Counted from the stretch's first letter, positions 21,355 through 30,727 are shown. The stretch is DNA of 64,000 nt from Pseudomonas sp. W4I3 (GCF_030816195.1 NZ_JAUSXS010000001.1:3247501-3311500); one strand, 5' to 3'. The notes: generated by a model not told the origin, from the sequence alone. Translations and numbers: made by a program.

Positions 21355-22181
21355 TTGAAATAGGTCGCGGTGCAGTCAGCAAAATGTCGGCGCAACTGGG
21401 TGAGCCGACCGTTCAATACGCATTTCGCCTGGGCGATACCGAGGTGCCGGTCAATCCGTTGATCGGCACGCATATTCGCCTGGAGTTCCTTGGTGCCATT
21501 CACTGCAGCCATTGCGGCCGCAAGACCAAGACCAGCTTCAGCCAGGGCTATTGCTACCCGTGCATGACCAAGCTGGCCCAGTGTGACTTGTGCATCATGA
21601 GCCCCGAGCGTTGCCATTACGACGCCGGCACCTGCCGCGATCCAGGCTGGGGTGAAACCTTCTGCATGACCGACCACGTGGTCTACCTGGCCAATTCGTC
21701 GGGGATCAAGGTCGGCATCACCCGGGCCACGCAGTTGCCGACCCGTTGGCTCGACCAGGGTGCCAGCCAGGCGCTGCCGATCATGCGCGTGGCCACTCGC
21801 CAGCAATCGGGTTTTGTCGAGGATCTGTTTCGCAGCCAGGTGGCCGACAAGACCAACTGGCGCGCGCTGCTCAAGGGCGATGCGCAAACCGTGGACCTCA
21901 AGCAGGTACGCGATCAATTGTTCGCCTCCTGCGCCGAGGGCTTGCTCGGTTTGCAGGAACGCTTTGGCCTGCAGGCCATCCAAACCATTGCCGACATCGA
22001 GCCGATCGAAATCCGTTACCCGGTGCAGCAGTACCCGGCCAAGATCGTCAGCTTCAACCTGGACAAGAATCCGATTGCCGAAGGCACGTTGCTGGGGATC
22101 AAGGGCCAATACCTGATCTTCGACACCGGCGTGATCAATATTCGTAAATACACGGCCTACCAGCTCGCCGTGCATCAGTAG
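21351..22181 (+). CDS. DUF2797 family zinc-ribbon-like protein
   Basis: About 276 residues. The N-terminal half carries many cysteines in pairs (CSHCGRK, CYPC, CDLC and further Cys), suggesting zinc binding; the C-terminal half matches DUF2797. Function is unknown. The start is uncertain: TTG 21351 overlaps the DUF1315 stop and keeps the conserved IEIGRG block, while ATG 21384 would remove it. It sits directly before pepN. Confidence 0.78.
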   Translation: MIEIGRGAVSKMSAQLGEPTVQYAFRLGDTEVPVNPLIGTHIRLEFLGAIHCSHCGRKTKTSFSQGYCYPCMTKLAQCDLCIMSPERCHYDAGTCRDPGWGETFCMTDHVVYLANSSGIKVGITRATQLPTRWLDQGASQALPIMRVATRQQSGFVEDLFRSQVADKTNWRALLKGDAQTVDLKQVRDQLFASCAEGLLGLQERFGLQAIQTIADIEPIEIRYPVQQYPAKIVSFNLDKNPIAEGTLLGIKGQYLIFDTGVINIRKYTAYQLAVHQ

Positions 22182-22194
22182 AAGGATGCCACCC

Positions 22195-24852
22195 ATGCGC
22201 ACCGAACAACCGAAGATGATTTACCTGAAGGACTATCAGGCGCCGGACTACCTGATCGACGAGACGCACCTGACCTTCGAGTTGTTCGAGGACCACAGCC
22301 TGGTCCACGCGCAGCTGGTGATGCGCCGCAATCCCGAGCGCGGCGCCGGGCTGCCGCCGTTGGTGCTCGATGGCCAGCAACTGGAGCTTTTGAGCGTCAA
22401 CCTTGCGGACCAGGCGCTGACGGCCGCCGATTACCAGTTGACCGACAGCCACCTGACGCTGCAGCCCAACAGTGAAACCTTCACCCTGGACACCACGGTC
22501 AAGATTCACCCGGAAACCAACACCGCCCTGGAAGGCCTGTACAAATCCAGCGGCATGTTCTGCACCCAGTGCGAGGCCGAAGGTTTCCGCAAGATCACCT
22601 ACTACCTGGACCGTCCGGACGTGATGAGCGTGTTCACCACCACGGTGATCGCCGAGCAGCACCGCTACCCGGTGCTGCTGTCCAACGGCAACCCGATTGC
22701 CAGCGGCCCCGGCGAAGACGGTCGGCACTGGGCGACCTGGGAAGACCCGTTCAAGAAACCGGCCTACCTGTTCGCCCTGGTGGCCGGTGACCTGTGGTGT
22801 GTCGAAGACAGCTTCACCACCATGACCCGGCGCGAAGTGGCGCTGCGCATCTACGTCGAGCCGGAAAATATCGACAAGTGCCAGCACGCCATGACCAGCC
22901 TGAAAAAATCCATGCGCTGGGACGAAGAAACCTACGGTCGCGAGTACGACCTCGACATCTTCATGATCGTGGCGGTCAACGATTTCAACATGGGCGCCAT
23001 GGAGAACAAGGGCCTCAACATCTTCAACTCCAGCGCCGTACTGGCCCGCGCCGAAACCGCCACCGATGCCGCGCACCAGCGCGTCGAAGCCATCGTCGCC
23101 CATGAATACTTCCACAACTGGTCGGGCAACCGCGTGACCTGCCGCGACTGGTTCCAACTGTCGCTCAAGGAAGGCTTCACCGTGTTCCGCGACTCGGGCT
23201 TCTCCGCCGACATGAACTCGGCGACGGTCAAGCGTATCCAGGACGTGGCGTACCTGCGCACTCACCAGTTCGCCGAAGACGCCGGCCCCATGGCCCACGC
23301 GGTGCGCCCGGACAGCTTTATCGAAATCTCCAACTTCTACACCCTGACCGTGTACGAAAAGGGCTCGGAAGTGGTCGGTATGATCCACACCTTGCTCGGC
23401 GCCGAAGGCTTCCGCAAAGGCAGCGACCTGTATTTCGAGCGCCACGACGGCCAGGCCGTGACCTGCGACGACTTCATCAAGGCCATGGAAGACGCCAACG
23501 GCGTGGACCTCAGCCAGTTCAAGCGCTGGTACAGCCAAGCCGGTACGCCGCGTCTGGCGGTGAGCGAGTCCTACGACGCAACAGCCAAGACCTACAGCCT
23601 GACCTTCCGCCAGAGCTGCCCGCCCACCCCGGACAAGGTGGAAAAGCTGCCGTTCGTGATCCCGGTCGAGCTGGGCCTGCTGGACAGCCAGGGCGCCGGC
23701 ATTGCCTTGCGCCTGGCCGGTGAAGCGACGGCCGGCGGTACCTCTCGCGTGATCTCGGTGACCGAAGCCGAGCAGACCTTCACCTTTGTAGACGTCGCAG
23801 AAAAGCCGTTGCCTTCGTTGCTGCGCGGCTTTTCGGCGCCGGTGAAACTCAGCTTCCCCTATGACCGCGACCAACTGATGTTCCTGATGCAGCACGACAG
23901 CGACGGTTTCAACCGCTGGGACGCCGGCCAGCAGTTGTCGGTTCAGGTGTTGCAGGAACTGATCGGTCAACATCAGGCAGGGCAACCGCTGAAGCTGGAT
24001 CAACGCTTGATCGACGCATTGCGCACGGTCTTGAGCGACGAGACCCTCGACCAGGCCATGGTCGCCGAAATGCTCTCTTTGCCGAGCGAAGCCTACCTGA
24101 CCGAAATCAGCGAAGTGGCGGACGTCGATGCGATCCACGCCGCCCGCGAATTTGCCCGCAAGCAGTTGGCCGACCACCTGTTCGAAGGGCTGTGGCTGCG
24201 CTATCAGGCCAACCGTGACCTGTCCCGCCAGACGCCGTACGTGGCCGAGGCCGAGCACTTTGCCCGCCGCGCCCTGCAGAACATCGCGCTGTCCTACCTG
24301 ATGCTCAGCGCCAAGCCTGAAGTGCTGGCAGCGACGCTGGACCAGTTCGACACCAGCGACAACATGACCGAGCGCCTGACGGCCCTGGCCGTGCTGGTGA
24401 ACTCGCCGTTCGAAGCGGAAAAAGCCCAGGCGCTGGCGGTATTTGCCGAGAACTTCAAGGACAACCCGCTGGTCATGGACCAGTGGTTCAGTGTGCAGGC
24501 CGGCAGCACCCTGCCGGGCGGGCTGGCGCGGGTCAAGGCGTTGATGGAGCACCCGGCGTTCACGATCAAGAACCCGAACAAAGTGCGCGCACTCATTGGC
24601 GCGTTTGCCGGGCAGAACCTGATCAACTTCCATGCGGCGGATGGCTCGGGCTACCGCTTCCTGGCGGACCTGGTGATCCAGCTCAATACACTGAACCCAC
24701 AGATTGCTTCGCGCCAATTGGCACCCCTGACACGCTGGCGCAAATACGACGCCGCGCGGCAAGCGCTGATGAAGGCGCAGCTGGAGCGCATTCTTGGCTC
24801 GGGCGAGCTGTCCAGCGATGTGTTTGAGGTGGTCAGCAAGAGCCTTGCCTGA
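22195..24852 (+). CDS. pepN: Aminopeptidase N (M1 zinc metallopeptidase)
   Basis: An 885-residue cytosolic aminopeptidase that removes N-terminal residues during peptide turnover. GAMEN at residues 267-271 binds the substrate amino terminus. The zinc motif HEYFHNW starts at residue 303, with the third ligand Glu in the following KEGFTVFRD helix. The C-terminal alpha-helical and DUF3458-type domains are complete. ATG 22195 is chosen because GAAGG lies at the right distance; an ATG 9 bases upstream overlaps that ribosome site. Confidence 0.96.
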   Translation: MRTEQPKMIYLKDYQAPDYLIDETHLTFELFEDHSLVHAQLVMRRNPERGAGLPPLVLDGQQLELLSVNLADQALTAADYQLTDSHLTLQPNSETFTLDTTVKIHPETNTALEGLYKSSGMFCTQCEAEGFRKITYYLDRPDVMSVFTTTVIAEQHRYPVLLSNGNPIASGPGEDGRHWATWEDPFKKPAYLFALVAGDLWCVEDSFTTMTRREVALRIYVEPENIDKCQHAMTSLKKSMRWDEETYGREYDLDIFMIVAVNDFNMGAMENKGLNIFNSSAVLARAETATDAAHQRVEAIVAHEYFHNWSGNRVTCRDWFQLSLKEGFTVFRDSGFSADMNSATVKRIQDVAYLRTHQFAEDAGPMAHAVRPDSFIEISNFYTLTVYEKGSEVVGMIHTLLGAEGFRKGSDLYFERHDGQAVTCDDFIKAMEDANGVDLSQFKRWYSQAGTPRLAVSESYDATAKTYSLTFRQSCPPTPDKVEKLPFVIPVELGLLDSQGAGIALRLAGEATAGGTSRVISVTEAEQTFTFVDVAEKPLPSLLRGFSAPVKLSFPYDRDQLMFLMQHDSDGFNRWDAGQQLSVQVLQELIGQHQAGQPLKLDQRLIDALRTVLSDETLDQAMVAEMLSLPSEAYLTEISEVADVDAIHAAREFARKQLADHLFEGLWLRYQANRDLSRQTPYVAEAEHFARRALQNIALSYLMLSAKPEVLAATLDQFDTSDNMTERLTALAVLVNSPFEAEKAQALAVFAENFKDNPLVMDQWFSVQAGSTLPGGLARVKALMEHPAFTIKNPNKVRALIGAFAGQNLINFHAADGSGYRFLADLVIQLNTLNPQIASRQLAPLTRWRKYDAARQALMKAQLERILGSGELSSDVFEVVSKSLA

Positions 24853-24898
24853 CTTGCGGTGGTTATAGCGAAGCCGGTGTTAATGAATCACACCGTTC

Positions 24899-25100
24899 AA
24901 AATGTGGGAGGGGGCTTGCCCTAATGCCAGTCAGTTAAGGCTTTTTGTAGGAGCGAGCTTGCTCGCGAAAAACTCACAGGCACCGCGTTCATTCAGAAAG
25001 CACGCGTTATCGTTGACGTTTTTCGCGAGCAAGCTCGCTCCTACAGACGGCGGTGTACGCTTAACTGACTGGCATTAGGGCAAGCCCCCTCCCACATTTT
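24899..25100. repeat. REPIN nested inside another REPIN (about 200-bp palindrome)
   Basis: The outer arms 24899-24939 and 25060-25100 are a perfect 41-bp inverted repeat of the GGGAGGGGGCTTG family. Inside, 24946-24973 and 25018-25045 form a perfect 28-bp inverted repeat of the other family (TGTAGGAGCGAGCTTGCTCG). It fills the space between the convergent pepN and cupin genes. Confidence 0.92.
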
Positions 25101-25508
25101 CTATTTTGACGCTGCAAGCGGCGTCAGCACCTCGGCCTTGTCATCCAGCACCATCACCACCAGCAACTTGGCGGGCTGGGTCTGGCTGGCGTTGCTCGAC
25201 TCAAAGTGCCGGGAACCTGCGGGCTCGTAGAATGAATCGCCGACCTTGTAGGTAATGGCTTTGCCGTCGTTGACCCGCGAGATGATTTCGCCTTCCAGCA
25301 CATAAGCCACGGCAGTGCCGGTATGGCTGTGGGGCACAGTGGCCTGGCCGGGCGCATAGTCCACGGTGAGCATGATGGTTTTCTTGCCGGGCACATTGGT
25401 CAAGGCGTGCTCTTGCAGCATCTTGAGGGTTTCCTGGTTGTACACCGGTTCATGGGCGTAGGCAGTCAGCGAAGTGAGTATCGCGGCGGCGGCGAGCAGT
25501 CGTTTCAT
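25101..25508 (-). CDS. Secreted single-domain cupin
   Basis: 135 residues with a signal peptide (MKRLLAAAAILTSLTAYA, cleavage before HEPVY) and one cupin beta-barrel. The first motif is seen in VPHSHTGTAVAYVLEGEI, and the second in the block ending GSRHFESSNAS. The ligand is unknown; such small periplasmic cupins are widespread. It lies downstream of the MocR regulator on the same strand, with about 83 bp between them, and may be regulated with it. A longer open frame upstream runs into the regulator and is not used. Confidence 0.82.
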   Translation of the reverse strand: MKRLLAAAAILTSLTAYAHEPVYNQETLKMLQEHALTNVPGKKTIMLTVDYAPGQATVPHSHTGTAVAYVLEGEIISRVNDGKAITYKVGDSFYEPAGSRHFESSNASQTQPAKLLVVMVLDDKAEVLTPLAASK

Positions 25509-25591
25509 GATGGGGCTCCACGTAGTTCGAGACGTGTTCACCCTACGCCCACGGGCGTGGTCGACCAATGACCAATCCGCCGGAAAACCCG

Positions 25592-27025
25592 CTAGCCAAT
25601 CTGCTGCAGGATGTCGCGTACCTTGTCCAGCGCCGGGTCGATATCGAGGGTCTCGATGGCCCCGAAGCCGAGAATCAGCCCCGAGCGTACCGGCGTATCG
25701 TGAAAAAACCCATCCAGCGGGTACAGGCCCACCTCCACCTTGCGCGCCCGTTCCATCAGCAAGGGTATATCCACCGGCACCTTGCACAGTGCCGCCAGAT
25801 GAAACCCCGCCACCGTTGGCACCGCCTCGAACCAGGGCGACAGGTCGCCCGCCAGGCGCTGCAGAATCCGCTCGCGGCGTCCCGCATACACGCTGTGACA
25901 GCGGCGAATATGTTTGAGCAGATAGCCTTCGCTGATGAACTTGGCCAGCGCCCATTGCGGCAGGGTAGAGCTGTGCTGGTCGGTCAATTGCTTGGCCTTG
26001 AGTACGGCGCCATGGATCGCCGGCGGCAGCACCGCGTAGCCCAGGCGCAGCTCGGGCAGCAGGGTTTTGGAAAAGGTGCCGACGTAGGTCACCACGCCTC
26101 GGGTGTCCATGCTTTGCAGGGAGTCGGTGGGGCGGCCGTGGTAGCGGAACTCGCTGTCATAATCGTCTTCGATAATGATCGCGCCGAGCTCGATGGCACG
26201 GTCCAGCAGGGCCTCACGCCGCGCCAGGCTCATGGGCATGCCGAGGGGGAACTGGTGGGACGGCGTCACATACACCAGTCGGGTGCCATCGGGGATCTGG
26301 TCGACCTGAATGCCTTGTGCATCCACCGGAACGCTGGCGACCCTGGCGCCCATCGCCACGAACAACTGACGCGCCGGGCTGTAGCCAGGGTCTTCCATGG
26401 CGACGATGCTGCCAGGTTCAAGTACCACGCGGGCGATCAGGTCCAGCGCCTGCTGCGCGCCATTGGTCACGACGATGTCGGCAGCGCGGCAGTTCACCCC
26501 GCGAGAAAACGCGATGTGCCCGGCGATGGCCTCGCGCAGTGCGGGCAAGCCTTCCGGTTGGCTGTAGAACCCGCTGTTCTGGGCGATGCGGCGCAGCGCA
26601 TCCTGGGTGCAGCGCCGCCACTCTTCTTGGGGAAACTGATTGCGTGTAGTTGCGCCACCGATGAACTCGTAGCGCAGGATGTCGTCGCGCGCGGGGTGGT
26701 GCATGGGCGAGGGCAGCGCCGCCCATTTGCCCAGGTTGGCGGCGCAGGCCAGGTCGGTGGCGGTCTGCACAAGGCCTTGCTGCGGTGCCCACGCGTTGAC
26801 GAAAGTGCCCCGGCCAATCCTGCCGACCAGCAAGCCTTCATACGTCAAGGTGGCGTAGGTGTCCGATACCGTTTTGCGCGATACGCCCAATTGCTCGGCG
26901 AGCAGTCGGCTGGGCGGCAACTGCGCGCCGGCCGACAGGCGCCCGGTGGCGATGGCTTCGCGCAGTTGCTGGTAAAGCTGGGCAGCCAGGTCCTTGCGGC
27001 CGTTGATGACGAGGTGCAGTTCCAT
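25592..27025 (-). CDS. MocR/PdxR-type transcriptional regulator (GntR HTH plus aminotransferase domain)
   Basis: 477 residues. The N-terminal winged helix (about 1-75) has the GntR pattern: QLYQQLREAIATGRLSAGAQLPPSR then LGVSRKTV. A fold-type I aminotransferase domain follows, with VVTNGAQQALDL, the PLP-contact region IIIEDDYDSEF, and the lysine in GTFSKTLLPELRLG. Such regulators sense PLP or amino-acid adducts. The target is not known. A 13-bp inverted repeat just upstream (27042-27076) is a good operator candidate. Confidence 0.88.
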   Translation of the reverse strand: MELHLVINGRKDLAAQLYQQLREAIATGRLSAGAQLPPSRLLAEQLGVSRKTVSDTYATLTYEGLLVGRIGRGTFVNAWAPQQGLVQTATDLACAANLGKWAALPSPMHHPARDDILRYEFIGGATTRNQFPQEEWRRCTQDALRRIAQNSGFYSQPEGLPALREAIAGHIAFSRGVNCRAADIVVTNGAQQALDLIARVVLEPGSIVAMEDPGYSPARQLFVAMGARVASVPVDAQGIQVDQIPDGTRLVYVTPSHQFPLGMPMSLARREALLDRAIELGAIIIEDDYDSEFRYHGRPTDSLQSMDTRGVVTYVGTFSKTLLPELRLGYAVLPPAIHGAVLKAKQLTDQHSSTLPQWALAKFISEGYLLKHIRRCHSVYAGRRERILQRLAGDLSPWFEAVPTVAGFHLAALCKVPVDIPLLMERARKVEVGLYPLDGFFHDTPVRSGLILGFGAIETLDIDPALDKVRDILQQIG

Positions 27026-27041
27026 GTTTCATCCTGGGACA

Positions 27042-27076
27042 GATCGATCTGCGCCAAGGTTACGCGCAAATCGATC
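27042..27076 (-). promoter_or_regulatory. Inverted repeat upstream of the MocR regulator, candidate operator
   Basis: GATCGATCTGCGC (27042-27054) and GCGCAAATCGATC (27064-27076) match as a 13-bp inverted repeat with one mismatch and a 9-bp spacer. It lies between the SDR stop and the regulator start. Confidence 0.5.
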
Positions 27077-27094
27077 CGAAGAAACCAGGCGCTG

Positions 27095-27862
27095 TCAGGA
27101 CAGGAAACCACCGTCCACGTTCAGCGACACGCCGGTGGTGTAACTCGACGCATCGCTGGCCAGGAACAACACCGCGCCGGCCATTTCGCTGGGGTCGGCC
27201 ACGCGCTTGAGCGGGATCTGTGCCAGGGCCATTTTCAGGATCGCGTCGTTCTTGACCAGCGCCGAGGCGAACTTGGTGTCGGTCAGGCCTGGCAGCAGCG
27301 CGTTGCAGCGTATACCGAACGCGGCGCATTCCTTGGCGAACACCTTGGTCATGTTGATCACGGCGGCCTTGGTCACCGAATAGATGCCCTGGAATACGCC
27401 TGGGGAAATGCCGTTGATCGAGGCGACGTTGATGATGCTGCCCCCGCCGTTGTCGCGCATCAACTTGCCGGCTTCCACCGACATGAAAAAGTAGCCGCGG
27501 ATGTTCACGTCGACGGTCTTCTGGAACGCACCGAGGTCGGTGTCCAGCACGTTGCAGAACTGCGGGTTGGTCGCGGCGTTGTTGACCAGGATGTCCAGGC
27601 GGCCGAACTGTTCACGAATGCTGGCGAACACCCGGGTGATCTGCTCCATTTCACCGATATGGCAGGCAATCGCGGTGGCCTTGCCGCCGTCGGCGATGAT
27701 CGCGTCGGCGACGTGCTGGCAGCCTTCCAGTTTGCGGCTGGAAACAATCACGTGGGCGCCTTGCTGGGCCAGCAGCTTGGCGATGGCCTCGCCGATGCCA
27801 CGGCTGGCGCCGGAAACGAAAGCAACCTTGCCGTCGAGGTCAAACAGGTGGGTCTTGGACAT
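27095..27862 (-). CDS. Short-chain dehydrogenase/reductase
   Basis: A 255-residue SDR. The cofactor motif is SGASRGIGEA near residue 18, with VNNAATN for the core, Ser in INVASINGI and the YxxxK pair in YSVTKAAV. The end GVSLNVDGGFLS is normal. ATG 27862 has AAGGAACC upstream. It is directly downstream of the kinase-like gene (22 bp), so the two probably form an operon acting on a hydroxyacyl or ketoacyl substrate. Confidence 0.88.
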   Translation of the reverse strand: MSKTHLFDLDGKVAFVSGASRGIGEAIAKLLAQQGAHVIVSSRKLEGCQHVADAIIADGGKATAIACHIGEMEQITRVFASIREQFGRLDILVNNAATNPQFCNVLDTDLGAFQKTVDVNIRGYFFMSVEAGKLMRDNGGGSIINVASINGISPGVFQGIYSVTKAAVINMTKVFAKECAAFGIRCNALLPGLTDTKFASALVKNDAILKMALAQIPLKRVADPSEMAGAVLFLASDASSYTTGVSLNVDGGFLS

Positions 27863-27884
27863 GAGGGGTTCCTTGTGATTGTTA

Positions 27885-28952
27885 TCAGAGGGCGGACTTG
27901 CCAATGACCGCCAGGCTCATCTGCTCCAGCAGCTTGTTCATGTGGATGAACTGGGCGAAGCGTTTGTCCTGGGTCTGGCCGTGGAAAAAGCGGTAATAGA
28001 TCTGCTGCACAATGCCGGCCAGGCGGAACAGGCCGTAGGTGTAGTAGAAGTCGAAATTGTCGATCTGGATGCCCGAGCGTTCGGCGTAGTAGTCGACGAA
28101 CTGGCGGCGGGTGAGCATGCCGGGCGCATTGCTTGGCTGGCGACGCATCAGTTGCACGGGCGCGGGGTCGGCGGCTTCGATCCAGTAGGCGAGGGTGTTG
28201 CCCAGGTCCATCAGCGGATCGCCCAGGGTGGTCAGCTCCCAGTCCAGTACGCCGATGATCTGCATCGGGTTGTGCGGGTCGAGGATCACATTGTCGAAGC
28301 GATAGTCGTTGTGCACGATGCTGGAGGTCGGGTGGTCGGCTGGCATCTTTTCGTTGAGCCAGGCGCGCACCGCTTCCCAGCTCGGGGCATCGGGGGTCAG
28401 GGCTTTTTCGTAGCGCTCGCTCCAGCCACGGATCTGACGTTCCACATAACCCTGCGGCTTGCCCAGGTCGGCGAGGCCGCAGGCGGTGTAGTCGACTTGA
28501 TGCAGCTCGACGAATTTGTCGATAAAGCTCTTGCACAAGGCTTCGGTGCGGCTCGCGTCCAGGCCCAGTTCAGCCGGCAGGTCCGAACGCAGGATGATGC
28601 CGTTGACCCGCTCCATCACGTAAAACTCGGCGCCGATTACCGTCTCGTCGGTGCAGTGCACATAGGCTTTGGGGCAGTACGGAAAGCCATCCTTGAGTTG
28701 GTTGAGGATGCGGTATTCACGGCCCATGTCGTGGGCAGACTTGGCCTTGTGGCCGAACGGCGGGCGACGCAACACGAATTCCTGGTCCGGGTATTCCAGC
28801 AGATACGTCAGGTTAGACGCGCCGCCGGGGAACTGGCTGATCTTGGGGGTGCCGTGCAGGCCGGGGATATGGGCCTTGAGGTAGGGATCGATCAGGCTGG
28901 CATCAAGTTCTTCGCCGGGGCGAATCTGGGTCGATTGGTCGTTAAGCGCCAT
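27885..28952 (-). CDS. APH-family phosphotransferase of the ACAD10/11 N-terminal (LvaA-like) type
   Basis: A 355-residue aminoglycoside-phosphotransferase-fold kinase. The P-loop-like start FPGGASNLTYLLEY, the catalytic loop VHNDYRFDNVI (HxDxxxxN) and the metal site VLDWELTTLGDP are present. The subgroup contains the kinase half of human ACAD10/11 and Pseudomonas LvaA, which phosphorylate 4-hydroxyacyl-CoA. No acyl-CoA dehydrogenase follows here, only an SDR, so the exact substrate is open. ATG 28952 has AAGGGA upstream. Confidence 0.82.
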   Translation of the reverse strand: MALNDQSTQIRPGEELDASLIDPYLKAHIPGLHGTPKISQFPGGASNLTYLLEYPDQEFVLRRPPFGHKAKSAHDMGREYRILNQLKDGFPYCPKAYVHCTDETVIGAEFYVMERVNGIILRSDLPAELGLDASRTEALCKSFIDKFVELHQVDYTACGLADLGKPQGYVERQIRGWSERYEKALTPDAPSWEAVRAWLNEKMPADHPTSSIVHNDYRFDNVILDPHNPMQIIGVLDWELTTLGDPLMDLGNTLAYWIEAADPAPVQLMRRQPSNAPGMLTRRQFVDYYAERSGIQIDNFDFYYTYGLFRLAGIVQQIYYRFFHGQTQDKRFAQFIHMNKLLEQMSLAVIGKSAL

Positions 28953-29111
28953 GCTTATCCCTTCTGCTTATTTTAAAGGCCTTGGACTATTGGCTAATCT
29001 AATGCGCACCGCCGCCCAGCGACAAGGTCGGGGCGGCTTAATAGGCTAGCGTGTTGGGGGATGATCAGCAGGCTTGATCCACTCCAACAGCTGGTCACCT
29101 GGGGGGCCGGT

Positions 29112-30065
29112 CTATTGGTTGCGCGACGGCAGTGTTACCGGTGTGAGTACCGGGCGACCGGCAAAGTATTCCACCAGGTTGTCGGCGACCCGTTGCACGG
29201 TGTCGTGAGCCGCTTCCGGCGACAGGCCGGCCACATGGGACGTCAGCACGGTATTGCTCAAGCGCTTGAGCGCGTCGGGCACCTTGGGTTCGTCGTCGAA
29301 TACGTCCAGGGCGGCGCCGCCGATACGCCGCTGTTCCAGCGCAGCCACCAGGTCGGCGGTCACCACCACGCTGCCCCGGCCGATGTTGACCAGATAGCCG
29401 TTGGGGCCCAGGGCATCGAGCGCGTGGCGATCGATCAGATGGCGGGTGCTGGCGCCACCGGGCGTGGCCAGGATCAGAAAATCGCAGGTGCGCGCCAGTT
29501 CCACGGCGGTTGAGCAGTAGGTGTAATCCACATCATCGCGGGGTTGGCGGTTGTGGTAGCTCACCTCCATGCCGAACCCCAGGGACGCGCGCCGGGCAAT
29601 CTCCAGGCCCACTGCGCCCAGCCCGAGGATCCCCAACTGCTTACCGCCCAGGGAAGGGCGCATCACCTTCGGCCACTCGCCACGGCGCACAGCGGCGTCA
29701 GTCTGGGGAATGCCGCGCACCAGTGACAGCAGCAGCGCCATGGCATGGTCGGCGACCGACGGCGCATTCACCCCGGCGCCATTAGTCACCACGATCCCAC
29801 GGTTGGCGGCCGCCTGCAGGTCGACATGCTCGTAGCCGGCACCGATCACGCAGATGATTTCCAGCAGCGGCAGCGCGGCGATTTCATCGGCATACAGCCC
29901 CAGCGGGCCACGGGTGAGGACGGCCTTGATCTGGCCGCCGTGGGCCTTGATCGCCTGGGCACGTTCGGCAGGCGTGGGCGCGAGGATCACATGGAAATCA
30001 TTGCTCTCGATGATTTGCAGGTATTCATTGATGGTCTCAACCAGGACCAGAACAGTGGTAGTCAT
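29112..30065 (-). CDS. D-isomer-specific 2-hydroxyacid dehydrogenase
   Basis: 317 residues. The Rossmann motif is GLGAVGLEIARR. The substrate Arg is in NIGRGSVV, Glu in FDDEPKVP and the catalytic His in LTSHVAGLS, the usual Arg-Glu-His set. It probably reduces glyoxylate, hydroxypyruvate or a similar 2-ketoacid; substrate identity cannot be read. ATG 30065 (MTTTVLVLVE) is chosen over a longer frame with no conservation. Confidence 0.87.
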   Translation of the reverse strand: MTTTVLVLVETINEYLQIIESNDFHVILAPTPAERAQAIKAHGGQIKAVLTRGPLGLYADEIAALPLLEIICVIGAGYEHVDLQAAANRGIVVTNGAGVNAPSVADHAMALLLSLVRGIPQTDAAVRRGEWPKVMRPSLGGKQLGILGLGAVGLEIARRASLGFGMEVSYHNRQPRDDVDYTYCSTAVELARTCDFLILATPGGASTRHLIDRHALDALGPNGYLVNIGRGSVVVTADLVAALEQRRIGGAALDVFDDEPKVPDALKRLSNTVLTSHVAGLSPEAAHDTVQRVADNLVEYFAGRPVLTPVTLPSRNQ

Positions 30066-30133
30066 CGCAGGGTTCTTCCTGAAGTGCTTGAGCGCATGAG
30101 TATGCGGGATTTGTAAGAAGGATCGTAGGTTGC

Positions 30134-30163
30134 TGCAGGAGCGAGCTTGAACTCGCTCCTGCA
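30134..30163. repeat. Solitary REP-type hairpin
   Basis: TGCAGGAGCGAG pairs perfectly with CTCGCTCCTGCA around a 6-nt loop. It is a single element of the GTAGGAGCGAGC family and sits just after the hydrolase stop at 30167. Confidence 0.8.
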
Positions 30164-30166
30164 CGT

Positions 30167-30691
30167 TCAGAAACTGACGTCAGCGGCGCGCACGCGCTTC
30201 ACAAACGCCCCGGCCAGCGTGGCGTTGTGGTGTTCAATGATCGCCTCGGCCGCTAACGCCGGGGTGTCCATGCAGGTATGGGCGTCCTCCGGCAACACCA
30301 CCGAGAAGCCCAGTTCTACCGCGACTCTGCAGGTGGTGTCGACGCAGAACTGGGTCTTCATGCCCACAATCACCAGTTCATCGACCTGCGCCTGTGCCAG
30401 CTGTTGCGCCAGGTCGGTGCCCAGGAAGCAGCTGGGGCGGGTCTTGTTGAACAGACCGTCACGGGATTCGTCGACATCCAGGCCACCCCACAGCTGCCAC
30501 AGCGCGCTGCCGGCTTCGATGGGCGAACCGGCCGGGCCGGTATGACGCGCGACGAAGAGCGGCGCGTTGGCCGCGCGGGCGCGCCGGATCAGTTGGTTGA
30601 TGGTGTGCAGCACCTGTTCACGCTCGAAGGGTTTTTGCGGTCCGTCGTACAGGCCAGTTTGCATATCGATGATCAGCAGGGCGGTTGCCAT
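30167..30691 (-). CDS. Isochorismatase-like cysteine hydrolase
   Basis: 174 residues of the isochorismatase/nicotinamidase fold. The catalytic Asp is in LLIIDMQTGLYDG near residue 9, a lysine in FNKTRPSCF, and the nucleophile Cys in GMKTQFCVDTTCR (VxxxxxxC pattern). The substrate is unknown. The start ATG 30691 has AAGGAG 7 bases upstream. Its promoter, leader peptide and terminator (30728-30903) suggest control by attenuation. It is divergent from the Ser/Thr transporter sdaC. Confidence 0.85.
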   Translation of the reverse strand: MATALLIIDMQTGLYDGPQKPFEREQVLHTINQLIRRARAANAPLFVARHTGPAGSPIEAGSALWQLWGGLDVDESRDGLFNKTRPSCFLGTDLAQQLAQAQVDELVIVGMKTQFCVDTTCRVAVELGFSVVLPEDAHTCMDTPALAAEAIIEHHNATLAGAFVKRVRAADVSF

Positions 30692-30727
30692 GGTGTAGCT
30701 CCTTGTGAGTGCCGGATGGCGGAGCAC

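Noticed and set aside
22135..24762. 875-codon open frame opposite pepN
   Set aside because: Shadow frame antisense to strongly conserved aminopeptidase sequence.
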